Shown here piece after piece: positions 45,197 to 55,700 of a stretch of DNA of 64,000 nucleotides; within the stretch, counting starts at the first letter, position 1, and each line of letters opens with the position of its first letter. The notes under the pieces were generated by a model. The model did no database searches. It saw nothing but the letters and a program-made list of their open reading frames with translations, and was not told the DNA's origin. The DNA lies in assembly GCA_963675995.2 (NCBI GenBank), contig CAXXIY010000002.1, positions 2,542,001 through 2,606,000 on the forward strand, written 5' to 3'. Source of the stretch: JAAFHB01 sp963675995. Lineage in GTDB: Bacteria > Bacteroidota > Bacteroidia > Bacteroidales > Prolixibacteraceae. The position numbers were made by a program, and so were the translations under genes.

Positions 45197-46963
45197 TCAT
45201 TTTGTCAATATCTTAACTCCTTTAGGCGCGTCAACAGATGTTTTTACCGTCCCATCCGTCAATTTTTTGTGTTCAATTTTCACTACTCCAAACGGAGTTG
45301 GGAAAGTCCCTTTCACCCAGAGCAAATCGCCCAGATGGGGCTCAATGCTGAGCACTTTGCACCCCGGTTCCACCACTTTAACACCGAGGACATTTTCGGA
45401 CAACCAGGAAGTTGGTCCTGATGACCAGCCATGACATAAGCTATGGCGCAAACTTTTATAGCAATAACCACCATAGGTCAAATGAATGTCAGTTTTTCCT
45501 TCGGGAACAAGTTCATCAATCCTGGCGCCATTTTTTAACCAGTTGATATCAAAATCTTCCCAGAATGTGGTTGCACCAAGGTCGAGCATTCCGCCCCAAT
45601 ACTGCCGGATATTGTCGATAGCTCCCTGATAATCTCCTGCTTTTGCACGGGCCCGAAGCATATAATAGCCGTAAAAAGTTGACATTTTATGAGTTTCGTC
45701 CCGGGCCAGGATTTCGGTATTTGCATTTTCAGGATTTACCAATCCGGCCAGGGAAAGAAGCGCTGCCGCCTGTTTCGATCCGGCCATCCCGGGAACATGT
45801 TTTTTGAGTTTCTCCACACTGGCGCTGCACAATTTTGCTGTTTCGGGATCACCTAAAATCGAACAAAGTTCGGTTCCTGCCTGGAAAGTCATGACCATTA
45901 ACGATTGTAAACCGGCATGTATGGCAGGTTTATTTTCACTTGAAGGCCAGTCGAGGAAACGTCCGCCATCCAGAATTTCCTTGCCATCCGTATCAATTTT
46001 TGTAGATAACTGCCTTAATAATGCCCTGAGGTAAACTTTCTGTTGTTTAAGGTATTCAAGATTTCCCTGGTAATGGTACCAGTCACGGTGAATGAGTATC
46101 CACCACATTGAATAGGAACTGATTCCGTTCATCCAGTTGGGTAGTGCAGTAATATCGCGTACATGATCAAGACTCTTCGGAACAATTTCGTTGTTGCCAA
46201 ACACCGAATTGATCGTCATCACCTCAGGGTGCATATCGCCGATCCAAACCAGTCTATCGCGTTTAATGCCGTCCCAAAGGTAATCCTGCATATTCAGATG
46301 AACGGTATAAGCACCTGTCATCCAGATTTTATTGAGCCGCTCATCATTACAACTGAAAGAACCCAGGTAAGGAATATTGCGATAGGTAAAGATGGCGCTC
46401 ACCTCTTTCAACTCCAGTTTACTATTGGGATCAACCAATTGAATGTTGGCAAACCGAAATCCTGAATTGCCTATCTCAAGACGTCCAAGCCAGGGCAACT
46501 CCACTACAAAATCACGCATCGCATGGTCATTGGTCGCCCCATCTTTTGAAACATTGCTCATGGTTTCGCTCACCGATTCACCCAAACGAATACGGACCTT
46601 TGCTGCGGGATTACGATTACTAATGGTTGTTACCAACTCGATCCCTCCCTGAATTTCACGACCAAAATCAAGAATAATTCCAGGTTTTGATGCGGCATCA
46701 CTGATCATGGTCAGGTAGGTGCCCTGATTTAGATCCGCTTGACCAATACCAGGTTTCAGGATACTCTCTGCATTCAGCACTTGTTTGCCGGAGAGATTAT
46801 TATAGATCGAGACGATGCGGGTCGGGGAAAGGAACGTGCGCGTCAAAGCGGTTGATCGTCCGCTTATTCCGTCTTTTAGGAAAATAGGCGGGAGTTGGGC
46901 AAATGTTGTTCCTGTAACCCACAAAAGCAAGATTCCCAATAATTTTCGGCTTAAAATTTTCAT
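45197..46963 (-). CDS. GH78-related alpha-L-rhamnosidase-like protein
   Basis: This 588-residue secreted protein has a leader ending near TTFAQ. A beta-domain (about 60-195, with GIILDFGREIQGGIEL) is followed by the helical barrel. YLWDGIKRDRLVWIGDMH contains Asp231, Asp236 and Asp243 with the +5/+12 spacing of the GH78 acidic cluster, but the middle residue is Asp instead of the usual Glu. ATTFWEDFD supplies Glu469 as the likely base. It is clearly shorter than the other GH78 here because it lacks the extra N-terminal domains. Rhamnosidase activity is probable, though such divergent members may act on other sugars. It starts 11 nt after copy 3. Confidence 0.78.
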   Translation of the reverse strand: MKILSRKLLGILLLWVTGTTFAQLPPIFLKDGISGRSTALTRTFLSPTRIVSIYNNLSGKQVLNAESILKPGIGQADLNQGTYLTMISDAASKPGIILDFGREIQGGIELVTTISNRNPAAKVRIRLGESVSETMSNVSKDGATNDHAMRDFVVELPWLGRLEIGNSGFRFANIQLVDPNSKLELKEVSAIFTYRNIPYLGSFSCNDERLNKIWMTGAYTVHLNMQDYLWDGIKRDRLVWIGDMHPEVMTINSVFGNNEIVPKSLDHVRDITALPNWMNGISSYSMWWILIHRDWYHYQGNLEYLKQQKVYLRALLRQLSTKIDTDGKEILDGGRFLDWPSSENKPAIHAGLQSLMVMTFQAGTELCSILGDPETAKLCSASVEKLKKHVPGMAGSKQAAALLSLAGLVNPENANTEILARDETHKMSTFYGYYMLRARAKAGDYQGAIDNIRQYWGGMLDLGATTFWEDFDINWLKNGARIDELVPEGKTDIHLTYGGYCYKSLRHSLCHGWSSGPTSWLSENVLGVKVVEPGCKVLSIEPHLGDLLWVKGTFPTPFGVVKIEHKKLTDGTVKTSVDAPKGVKILTK

Positions 46964-46974
46964 TCTTATTTAAT

Positions 46975-48714
46975 TTATTGAAAGTAGATATAATTAAAAC
47001 GTCCTCCGGGGGCAACATCACCATTGACATACCAGTCGAGCGGATCATTTTCATTTTGCATGTTATCGGACCATTTAAATTCAAAATCGAGCTTGTGACC
47101 TGCTCCGTTAAGTTGCTTTAAGGGAATGGTGATCATCAGCTTATTTCCTGCAACCGTATAATTAACCTTCTGGATATCAACCCATTTCCCATTTACATAT
47201 TTTTGAAGTTTATTACCGCCAATTACCTGATAGTCGTATCCAAGCCATCCTGTTTTTGCATTTCTGTCCATATCGAGGAGGAGCCTCATCCAGTTGCTCC
47301 CTGAATTTTCGGTAATAGCAGCAGTCGTTTCGGCATAGAACCAGATATTTTTACGATCTCGGGCAACTTTTAACAGATGGAAATCGTTTCGACCGGTTGT
47401 GTTCGTATAAGTAATCGCCGGTACTGAAACCGCACTGGGGTGGTTTCGTGGCTGAGTATCGCCGGTATAATCGGTATAAACTGGTGTTACATCGTTCCAG
47501 TCATCCAATTTTTGAATTGATTTTTCCGGACCGGCAGGCGGATTGGGTTCCATCCCTTTGTATTTGCGGATATTTCCAACCATCTGCATATAGTAATTAT
47601 CTTTTAACCCAGCAGTGAGGGTGGGTTCGGCATCACGGCTGTATTCAGGAGAAGCCTGATCACAAAACCACGAGTGCTCCGGATTACCATCCTTGCTGTC
47701 CCACCGTCCGGCTACCCATTCGTTCCATCCGGTGATGTAAATAAACGGAACTTCCTGTTTCAGGGCAAAGTCCCATTGTTCCTGAAAATTGTAGCCATAG
47801 GCAATATCTGTTGCTGGATTGCCGTGTGAGCCATTCCGGTAACTACGCCCCCAGTTTTCCATATTTCCATAAAAAGCAGAACCGCCCATTCCCACCGTTG
47901 GGTTGGGGTGCTGACAGACAGAGACATTCACAATTTCCCGTTCACCTTTTTCATTTTTATAGACATACTGGGGACGGGTAAATTCGATCCAGGGCCAACC
48001 ATTGACCTTATGCGGCTCATTAGGCCATTGTGATTCGCGGAAAGTGAAGAATGATTGGTAATCCTTTCCTGCTGCAACCTTCGAAATTCCGATGATCAAA
48101 GGTTTTCCATCGAGGTAGAACCAGCAATCGGGGTGATAATAGGGGGCACCTGGTTTGTAAAAATTGTCATAGACACGCTGAAACGAGACCGCCGGGGAGG
48201 TATTGGTATAGAAGACAATACGGGGAGGTTTTTTCCCCTGCGCCCTGACTGCATCCATGGCATTCATAAGTTCATTGGCCTGTTTCGGGTAAACCAGTGT
48301 ATTGGTGGCATCAATTACGAGAAGATCGATATTGGCATCGGTCAACAGCTGAATACTCCTCAGGTGTACCCAATAATCGTCCCCACGGTAATAGCCATAG
48401 ATCGGTTTACCCCAGAAATACATCCCAACCCTGCCTCCGCGTTTATATACAGGTGTGCCCCAAAACTTATTGTCATAATCTTCGAGTACCTCGGGATGAT
48501 TAGCCACAATCTCGCTAAGATCCCAGTAGTTTTCAGCGGTTTGATCTCCCTGCCATAAAAAGTAAAAGATGGCAACCTGCCGATTGGCTTTTGGATTTCC
48601 AACACTGCTGTTAAGAGGAAGCGTTCTTCCAAGATCATCGGTTCCTGCCAAAGGCTGACCTGATAAAAACAGGGGCAGAAGGATTGTAAATAAAATTGAT
48701 AGTTTTTTTTGCAT
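46975..48714 (-). CDS. GH71/GH99-like secreted protein, copy 3
   Basis: This 579-residue protein has a short signal peptide ending near LFLSGQ. The TIM-barrel-like part contains FYFLWQGDQ, YFWGKPIYGYYRGDDYW, ANIDLLVIDATNT and ITGWNEWVAGRW (Glu332), with NFQEQW (Glu312) 20 residues earlier. A C-terminal CBM9/DOMON-like sandwich (about 400-579) includes TGRNDFHLLKVARD, TGWLGYDYQV and GDVAPGGRFNYIY. It is one of the more divergent copies: the usual opening WxATDALGR is reduced to AGTDDLGR. It lies directly upstream of the GH78-like gene (11 nt), so the two are very likely co-translated. Confidence 0.75.
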   Translation of the reverse strand: MQKKLSILFTILLPLFLSGQPLAGTDDLGRTLPLNSSVGNPKANRQVAIFYFLWQGDQTAENYWDLSEIVANHPEVLEDYDNKFWGTPVYKRGGRVGMYFWGKPIYGYYRGDDYWVHLRSIQLLTDANIDLLVIDATNTLVYPKQANELMNAMDAVRAQGKKPPRIVFYTNTSPAVSFQRVYDNFYKPGAPYYHPDCWFYLDGKPLIIGISKVAAGKDYQSFFTFRESQWPNEPHKVNGWPWIEFTRPQYVYKNEKGEREIVNVSVCQHPNPTVGMGGSAFYGNMENWGRSYRNGSHGNPATDIAYGYNFQEQWDFALKQEVPFIYITGWNEWVAGRWDSKDGNPEHSWFCDQASPEYSRDAEPTLTAGLKDNYYMQMVGNIRKYKGMEPNPPAGPEKSIQKLDDWNDVTPVYTDYTGDTQPRNHPSAVSVPAITYTNTTGRNDFHLLKVARDRKNIWFYAETTAAITENSGSNWMRLLLDMDRNAKTGWLGYDYQVIGGNKLQKYVNGKWVDIQKVNYTVAGNKLMITIPLKQLNGAGHKLDFEFKWSDNMQNENDPLDWYVNGDVAPGGRFNYIYFQ

Positions 48715-48810
48715 GGTTGTTCAGTTTCTATTATTTGAATAAAATCACACCTTCATTGTTAATTAATCGACTATTTTTCTGATATATACATTTAATATTT
48801 TCAAAGAGAC

Positions 48811-50535
48811 CTATCGGAAAATCAGATATTCAGATACCCATTTGACCGGATCATCGTGGAACAGTTTGAGCATAGTTTCAGCTGTTTGCTGATTATTGAT
48901 GTTGTTTTCATAACCTTTAGCCTGATTGTCGATATCAATTTGAATGATTTGCTCAAATCGATCAATCAACGATTTTGGAATTGGCGCTTTATCCGAAACA
49001 TACTGTCGCATCAGATAAGCCAGATTGCTTTCGCGGCAATAGCATCGCAAGGCAGTAGTCAACTGCTCCAGTTTTTTAGCATCTTCAATACTATTCCCAA
49101 TATAAGTGACATAAGGTTCTTTACTGATGGCCGACTTTGCCTTCTCAAATGCAGCAATAGCCTTAATCAGCTGATCAGAACTGCTTTTAAATCTTAGTTC
49201 CACGTCTTCGAACAGCCATGGACTAACGACCTCTTCTTCTGTGAGCATAAAAAGGGAGCGTCGCGTCGACTTCCAGCTTGGAGATGGCGCCACCACACCT
49301 GCCAAATGTGCGATATCCCACTGGTGATAAACACGTAGTCCGGCGGTATTGACCATCAGCTGGCGAATTCGCCATGAAAGGTCCCAGGGGATAAGGCTAA
49401 TTGCTAAAGAAGTTGCCTCCCAGGCTGCCAAGATATCGGGTTTTGCAACGCCATAAGGTTGAGCCAACTGGTTCAGCGCTTCATCGGTTGTGATCCCTTG
49501 GGTAAACTTAAGTCCGGCCATCAGCTGGCTTGGATCATATCTGTCAGGATTTAATCCATAATACTCCTTAATTCCTGAGATAAACGGCACATTTGCAATA
49601 GCATCGATCTGCTCGCCTACCAAACGGGGAGCTGACAAATATTTAAGTGACTGAAGTTCTTCGTTGGCGCTACACATAAAAACCTCTCCTACAGCTGGAA
49701 TGCCACGTTGATTAAGCAACCTGACGGTGTTCCGGAACCAGACGTCAACCGGACGGGTTAACTGAACTTCGGCGATATTTGAATGAAGAAAGAGTCCGAA
49801 ATGATCGGCTGGCAGTTCAGGGATGATCGTATAAATCTGACCTGCAGAGATCTCCCAGGGTTCCCACCATAAAATACCTCCTGGACTAACCGTGCTCCAG
49901 GTAGCTGTCAGTTTTTTCAAGAAGTCCGGAAGACGCTCATGGAGCGGAATATTCCGTTCAGAAGGAGACTTGCCGAACTCGTTGCCCAACCATGCCTCCT
50001 GATCGAAAGTGTATACCTGAATATCATCCAGTTCAGGAACGTCTCTTTTTAGTTGTTTAAGCAATTCAACATATTTCTTGACAACCTCCGGGTTACGAAT
50101 GCTGTTCGCTTCAGTCATGGCATCAATCGACTCTGTAGATCCGAGCTTTTTATAAAGGGGATAGCCCACACATGGAGCACCGAAATGAAATAGTGTTCGA
50201 AAACCATGCTCTTTAGCAATTCGGGCCCGCTTTTTGATCTTTTCGAGACGTTTGTCTATGGTCGCCTTGTCGCCAACACCAGATCCTTCGCGGTAGAGAA
50301 TATCCTCCAGGTTTAAAGGTTCATCTTCAGGACGTGACCCCCAGGCAATATTTATCTGCAATGTATTGATTCCCATCTTTCTGAGAGCCGTTAACTGTGC
50401 TTCATCGTAACGGATATCGGGATCAGTGGGATTACCGACTATACCTATCCTGTAGGTAAACAGCCCTGCTTTCTCCTTAACCTGGCACCCCAGGAAAAGG
50501 AAAAAGCTTAAGAAGACCAGATAATATTTTGCCAT
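48811..50535 (-). CDS. Lipoprotein of unassigned family, TIM-barrel-like putative glycosidase
   Basis: This 574-residue lipoprotein has the lipobox LFLGC (Cys17). The start of the mature region reads like the first strands and helices of a TIM barrel (YRIGIVGNP, LTALRKMGINTLQINIAWGS, AKEHGFRTLFHFGAP). Acidic residues at predicted strand ends, VYTFDQEAWLGNE, LWWEPWEISAGQ and AVGEVFMCSANEE, are catalytic candidates. The last 120 residues or so are helical. I cannot assign a CAZy family. It sits between copies 4 and 3 of the GH71/99-like family (25 nt after copy 4), the position held by known glycosidases elsewhere in the locus, which is the main reason for suspecting glycoside hydrolase activity. 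Confidence 0.6.
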   Translation of the reverse strand: MAKYYLVFLSFFLFLGCQVKEKAGLFTYRIGIVGNPTDPDIRYDEAQLTALRKMGINTLQINIAWGSRPEDEPLNLEDILYREGSGVGDKATIDKRLEKIKKRARIAKEHGFRTLFHFGAPCVGYPLYKKLGSTESIDAMTEANSIRNPEVVKKYVELLKQLKRDVPELDDIQVYTFDQEAWLGNEFGKSPSERNIPLHERLPDFLKKLTATWSTVSPGGILWWEPWEISAGQIYTIIPELPADHFGLFLHSNIAEVQLTRPVDVWFRNTVRLLNQRGIPAVGEVFMCSANEELQSLKYLSAPRLVGEQIDAIANVPFISGIKEYYGLNPDRYDPSQLMAGLKFTQGITTDEALNQLAQPYGVAKPDILAAWEATSLAISLIPWDLSWRIRQLMVNTAGLRVYHQWDIAHLAGVVAPSPSWKSTRRSLFMLTEEEVVSPWLFEDVELRFKSSSDQLIKAIAAFEKAKSAISKEPYVTYIGNSIEDAKKLEQLTTALRCYCRESNLAYLMRQYVSDKAPIPKSLIDRFEQIIQIDIDNQAKGYENNINNQQTAETMLKLFHDDPVKWVSEYLIFR

Positions 50536-50560
50536 AATAGCAGATAATTGATATTAAGAA

Positions 50561-52645
50561 TTACTTTCCCCAGATGAAACGGTAATTGAATCTTCTGTTT
50601 GGCGCTGTGTCACCATCGGTGCATAACGAAATAGGATCTTTCAGTTCAGAAGCGTTATCGCTCCACTTAAAATCGAATGTTAATTTGTCGCCTGTAAGCC
50701 CAATTAATTTTCGGGGTACATTAATCTCTATATTATTACCGTCATAACGAAACTTTAAATCTGCCACTCTAACCCATGGGTTCTCGGAATGTGATCCATC
50801 ATAACGCATTAAGGTGGTGTTGTTTTCGTCTTTCACACTTTTATTGATGATAAAATCATAGCCAAACCAGCCGGTTGCGGGGTTATGGTCGGCATCAATC
50901 AGAAGTAACATCCAATTGTTGCCGCTGCAAGTGGTGAGTTTATCGGCGGTTTCTGCATAAAAGCTGATGGATTGCTTGTCGACGGCCACCTTACTGGTGA
51001 TGATATCATTTCTTCCCGATTCATTCTTGTAATGCAATCCACCATAACCATTGTGGTCACGGTGAATGACATCCCCTTTTGTATCACGGAATTCATTGGT
51101 CACAGTTTTCCAGTCGGTAAACTGACCATCAATTTTGATAGTTTGGAACCCATGCTGTTCAGGAATTGGTCTGATCCCTTTGTATCGTCTGATATTCTGG
51201 GCCATCTGCATATAATAGTTATCGGTATAGCCATCTTTCATTGGCTGAACACAACGGTTAAACTCAGAGTTGTATTGATCGACAAAAAAGAAGGGACTTT
51301 TACGTCGCATAAAAGCGAAATCTTTCTGTTGATATTTTCCGGCAGTCCACTCGTTCCAGTCGTTGATGTAGAGCATCTCAGGATCACTTTTCAGCGCTTC
51401 GTTCCACCTGTCCTGAAAATAGATGCCATACCCTTCAGGGTTTTTCACCGTTTTTCCCAGCCAGGGTACGTAAGCGGAATCCGGAAGGTCATACTGATTG
51501 AGCTGTGGCTCATCCGTTTCGCGGCGCCATGACTTACCAACAAGGCTTGATGGATGTTGCGCCGGAGTTACAGCAGCTTCCTCCTTTATTCCGTTATGTC
51601 TGGATACCAGGTCGTCAGGATTCATCGCCTTCACTTTTTTATTACCCAGGTCGTATCCAAAACTCCAGTTATCTTCGGTACCCACAAAACGTTTTCCTGC
51701 CCATTCATCGTAGCCCCACCACATGGTCCGTTTGGTAAAAAAGTTCTTCACCTCCTTAGTATAATCTTTATAGAATTCCTCTGTATAATCCGAGTCACCA
51801 TAATGTGGATTATTTACATCGGTTTTTGCAGCTGCATCGTAATGTGGATTAGGTTGTTTGACATCCTGACCATTGGCATCAAACTTGGGGGTGCCGTTAT
51901 ACAGCATCAATGGCTTTCCATCCCAGTAAAACCAAAGATCAGTGAATTTTTTAACTTTATAAATCTTATCATAAAGATCCTGCACGACAGTAACTACCGG
52001 TCCGTTAAATGCCCAGAAACAGAATTTAGGTACCTTATTCCCTTCAGCTTTCATCTTCTGCATCGTTTTAAACAGCACCTCCCACTCGTCCCAATACCTG
52101 ACCGCGTTGGTGACATCCATAATCAGCACATCCACCCCTGCATCAGCCAGCATCGACATATCTTTACGGATCACATACTCATCCTGACTCAGGAAATAAC
52201 CCATTTCAGGTTCGCCCCAGTGGAATGAGCTCTCTTTCCAGAGTGGGTGTTTTGCATCGAGACGGGCAGTTGGATCTTCCTTGTAAATTTTGGAAACATC
52301 AGCAGAATAGGGAGTTTTGAAATTCTTATAATGGTCCTGTGTATGCCAGGTGATGTAAAAAATGCTGACAACACGTCTTTTACCGGTTTTAACCGGACCG
52401 ACCTCGTCAAAAGCAGGCATTTTTCTGCCCAGGGCATCCGATGCAACCCAGGTATCTGCAAAGAGATCCCGGTAATAATTTTCTGCTGCAGATGAATCGG
52501 CAGATTGGACACGTACCATTTCTGAAGCTGTCGAAATACCATTATTCCCCTTTTCGATACCACATACCGCTTGAGATAGAAACAACTGTGAAACAGCAAG
52601 CATCAGAAGGGGAATATTCTGAAATAATAATCTATTCATTTTCAT
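50561..52645 (-). CDS. GH71/GH99-like secreted protein, copy 4 (longest)
   Basis: This 694-residue protein has a signal peptide (IPLLMLAVSQLFLSQAVC). A spacer precedes WVASDALGRKMPAFDE; the barrel includes FYITWHTQDH, HWGEPEMGYFLSQDEYVI, AGVDVLIMDVTNA and INDWNEWTAGKY (Glu432), with YFQDRW (Asp412) 20 residues earlier, the only copy with Asp at this place. An insertion of roughly 80 residues (about 255-335, with HYDAAAKTDVNNPHYGDSD) enlarges the barrel loops and may change substrate choice. The C-terminal sandwich ends in GDTAPNRRFNYRF. It lies 75 nt after the GH106 gene and 25 nt before the unassigned lipoprotein. Confidence 0.75.
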   Translation of the reverse strand: MKMNRLLFQNIPLLMLAVSQLFLSQAVCGIEKGNNGISTASEMVRVQSADSSAAENYYRDLFADTWVASDALGRKMPAFDEVGPVKTGKRRVVSIFYITWHTQDHYKNFKTPYSADVSKIYKEDPTARLDAKHPLWKESSFHWGEPEMGYFLSQDEYVIRKDMSMLADAGVDVLIMDVTNAVRYWDEWEVLFKTMQKMKAEGNKVPKFCFWAFNGPVVTVVQDLYDKIYKVKKFTDLWFYWDGKPLMLYNGTPKFDANGQDVKQPNPHYDAAAKTDVNNPHYGDSDYTEEFYKDYTKEVKNFFTKRTMWWGYDEWAGKRFVGTEDNWSFGYDLGNKKVKAMNPDDLVSRHNGIKEEAAVTPAQHPSSLVGKSWRRETDEPQLNQYDLPDSAYVPWLGKTVKNPEGYGIYFQDRWNEALKSDPEMLYINDWNEWTAGKYQQKDFAFMRRKSPFFFVDQYNSEFNRCVQPMKDGYTDNYYMQMAQNIRRYKGIRPIPEQHGFQTIKIDGQFTDWKTVTNEFRDTKGDVIHRDHNGYGGLHYKNESGRNDIITSKVAVDKQSISFYAETADKLTTCSGNNWMLLLIDADHNPATGWFGYDFIINKSVKDENNTTLMRYDGSHSENPWVRVADLKFRYDGNNIEINVPRKLIGLTGDKLTFDFKWSDNASELKDPISLCTDGDTAPNRRFNYRFIWGK

Positions 52646-52720
52646 TTGTATATCATTTTTTAAAAGGTTAAACCAAATCGAAGATCATCCTGCATGATGG
52701 GATTCTCCCGCTTAAAAATT

Positions 52721-55700
52721 TTAGTATTTCACACTTAATATTTTGACAGGACCAATCAATCCTGAAGCCTGCAATGTATTAGCCGGAGTGTACGGATTTA
52801 TCGGACACCAGGTCAAACGTTGACCTGCAGGTTGTTTGCTATCTCCGATCAATCTGTTCACCCAGGTATTAACCACCTCAATCTTTATATCATTTTCACC
52901 AACTTTTACCAGATTTGTTACGTCGAGGGTATAAGGTGCTGTCCAAACTCCGCCGCCATAGGTTCCATTGATGGTGACCTTGGCCATTGCAGTAACATCG
53001 CCTACATTGATGATTACCTTTTCACCCGGGATCAATTTAGTCAGATTGAATTTGCTTTGGTAAAAAGCTGTGCCAGAATAGTATTTAATCCGCTCATCCT
53101 GAGAGGCAGTCCAATCCTGCAACGTCTCATAAATCACGGGTTCTTGCGGACCTCGTTGGGAAGGATTAAAATGAACGGTCCAGGGACCTTTAATGTCAGC
53201 CAATAGAAGTGCAGCCGGATAATTTGATTCAATCCCAGTGGCTGAGGCTTTGCCGGCAGATTTGCGGAACACCACAAATACGCTTTCATAAGGCTCAAGT
53301 TTTAGTGGAACTGCGGTAATGTTATCTTTTTGAATAAAGGCTGATAATTTCCGGATGGAACCTGTGGTTGCTTCCCAGAGTTCCGGCTGCAAACCTTTCA
53401 CCCTAAATTCAGGTGTAACCATCTGAATTTCCGCTGTCTGATTCGAAATAAAATAAGCTTCCCCATTACCTAAGGTCCTATGTCCGTAATGAATAGAAAG
53501 GTTTCCGGGCAATTTGCAATCAGGGACACACTTAATCAGTGCAAATGCTTCTTCCATAGTCAATCCGTTAATGACCATTCCTTTGCCACATTTGCGTGAT
53601 TTTACATTTACGCCGTCTACATCACCCCATATTTCAGAAGCGATCAATTTTACCTGTTTATCAGCAGCTGGCTGGTTCTGCAGACTGGGTGAACGTTGTG
53701 GAGCCGGTCCCAGAATAACAGCACCGTCATAAACCAGTTGTTTGATTTTAGCCAGCAGTTCAGGACGCATGGTTTCAAGTTTTGGAAGAACTAAAATCCT
53801 ATATTGAGTTCCGTGAGGTAAAGTAATCAAACCATCTTTAACTGACATGAATTTTTCAATCACCTCTGCATTCATATAATCAAACTGATATCCTACCGGC
53901 AGGGCTGGATCGGCAATTCCAGTCATCTTAGGAGCATCTTCCCCAATAAAATAGGCGACATCGGCAACATTAAGTCCTTGCTGAAGCATGAAATTGGTTC
54001 TTTTCAGGTATTGTAAATAAACGTCAATCTGTGAGAACCAGGTATTTTTTCGGTTGAATTCATTTCCAAACCCGGCATTCATCCCCGGATTTTTATCCTC
54101 GTAGGGTTGGGTAATATAGACATGCAAAAGTGTATTATTGATTCCTTCAGCAAAAAACCGGTCACCACGTTGCTTGATTGTTGCAGGATAACGGCTGAAA
54201 GCACGCCCACCGCAGGTATTGGATTCGGCAGAGATTTTTGTTTTTCCATAGATATGACCACATGAGGTTGCAGCACGGTTTTCGATGTTTCCGAGTTCAC
54301 CTTCACTCCAAAATTCACCACCAATTTCGTCCGATTGACCGCCATACATCAGGAATTCGCCCGGGAAACCCCAGTGCCCATAATTCTCAAGCCATGTTTT
54401 TAAGCCATATTTATGACTAATATCCCGCAATCCGCCCACATAATCGTAGGCCACCTTGTCAGCAACCATGCGGCGCATATCCCAGAGAAAACGATCGGAT
54501 TCCAGTTCGCTGTTGACCACCATTCCCTGATAAACCGGCAGGTATGGAATCGGATCATAGCCGTATTTCTGTTTGAACTCAGTCAAAAATTCATCTGTAA
54601 AATTCTGACCTCCTGTTTCGTAGCTATCCTGAACAACCACTTTAAAGCACTTTCTGTCAGCTTCGGGTATTCGTTTTAGGATCTCACCCATATGGCCATA
54701 AAAATGTTTCTCGATATGCTTTTTGCTCATTTTATCAGCCTCGTAACCAGTAGCTTCGGGGGAAGCAGGACTGTTTACTGTCCCGGTTGGGGTCATTCCG
54801 GTGCGAAGGATCACCCAATCTCCTTCAGGTACATCCCAGGTAAGTGTACCGTCAGCACCCAGGTTTTTAGAAATATCAACAACTTTGGAAGCATCGATCA
54901 CAGTAGCTTTGTCATCCGATTCAGGTTGCGTAGCCCACTGATATTCATGCCAGTAAGGTAGTGGAGTGGGATGCATTTTCGCCAATGTTTTTTCACTGAA
55001 ACGTTCCACGCGAGGGGAGGCAGCCAGGACCACTTCTGCAAGTCCGCTTCCCTGCTTTACATTTTTAATCACCAGACGAAAATTTGTAGAAGTGGTTGCA
55101 GGGAAAGAGACCACAACCGGGGCATAAGGATCAAAGCCAACATTGAGGGCCGGATTGGAACGGTTAATTTGAAATTCGGAAAGGATCCGGTAAGAGCCAT
55201 TAGCCTCTTTCGCCAGCAGCTGCGCCATAACAAGCATGCGATGATCTGTAGGACGAACGGAAAGACTGCGCGCAGTGAAAGGGTTTTTGGTTTCAAAGTT
55301 GATCGTAAATTCGTCTCCTTTAGGAAAATCAATTCCTGTTTTTTTATTTCCATCAGTTAACACAGACAAATCAGCAACTTTCGGAATGGAGGTGATTGTA
55401 CCGTTTTGAGCATTGATAATGAGCTGGTCATCTTTTGGAGCAGGCCAGGCGATCACCTTCACATCCTGAAAAATATCGATTGGTTTTTGAAGTTGCTGAA
55501 CCAATTTCTGCGGACCTTTAACTCGAAGTTCAGAGGCGGTAAGATATCGCATTGCCTCCCCCGGTTTAATCCATGGACCGCCAGATTGGCTCCATCCCGG
55601 TGAGTTAAAGATTCCAATTTCGATATTAAGTTCAGTTGCAGTTTTAAGAGCTGCATGCAGAATATCCCACCACTCCTCTGTAAGCATTTTTACTTTACCG

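Noticed and set aside
51554..52228. A 224-codon plus-strand open frame antisense to copy 4
   Set aside because: It lies entirely opposite a gene with clear family motifs; the product is Ile/Phe/His-rich with no domain and no ribosome-binding site.
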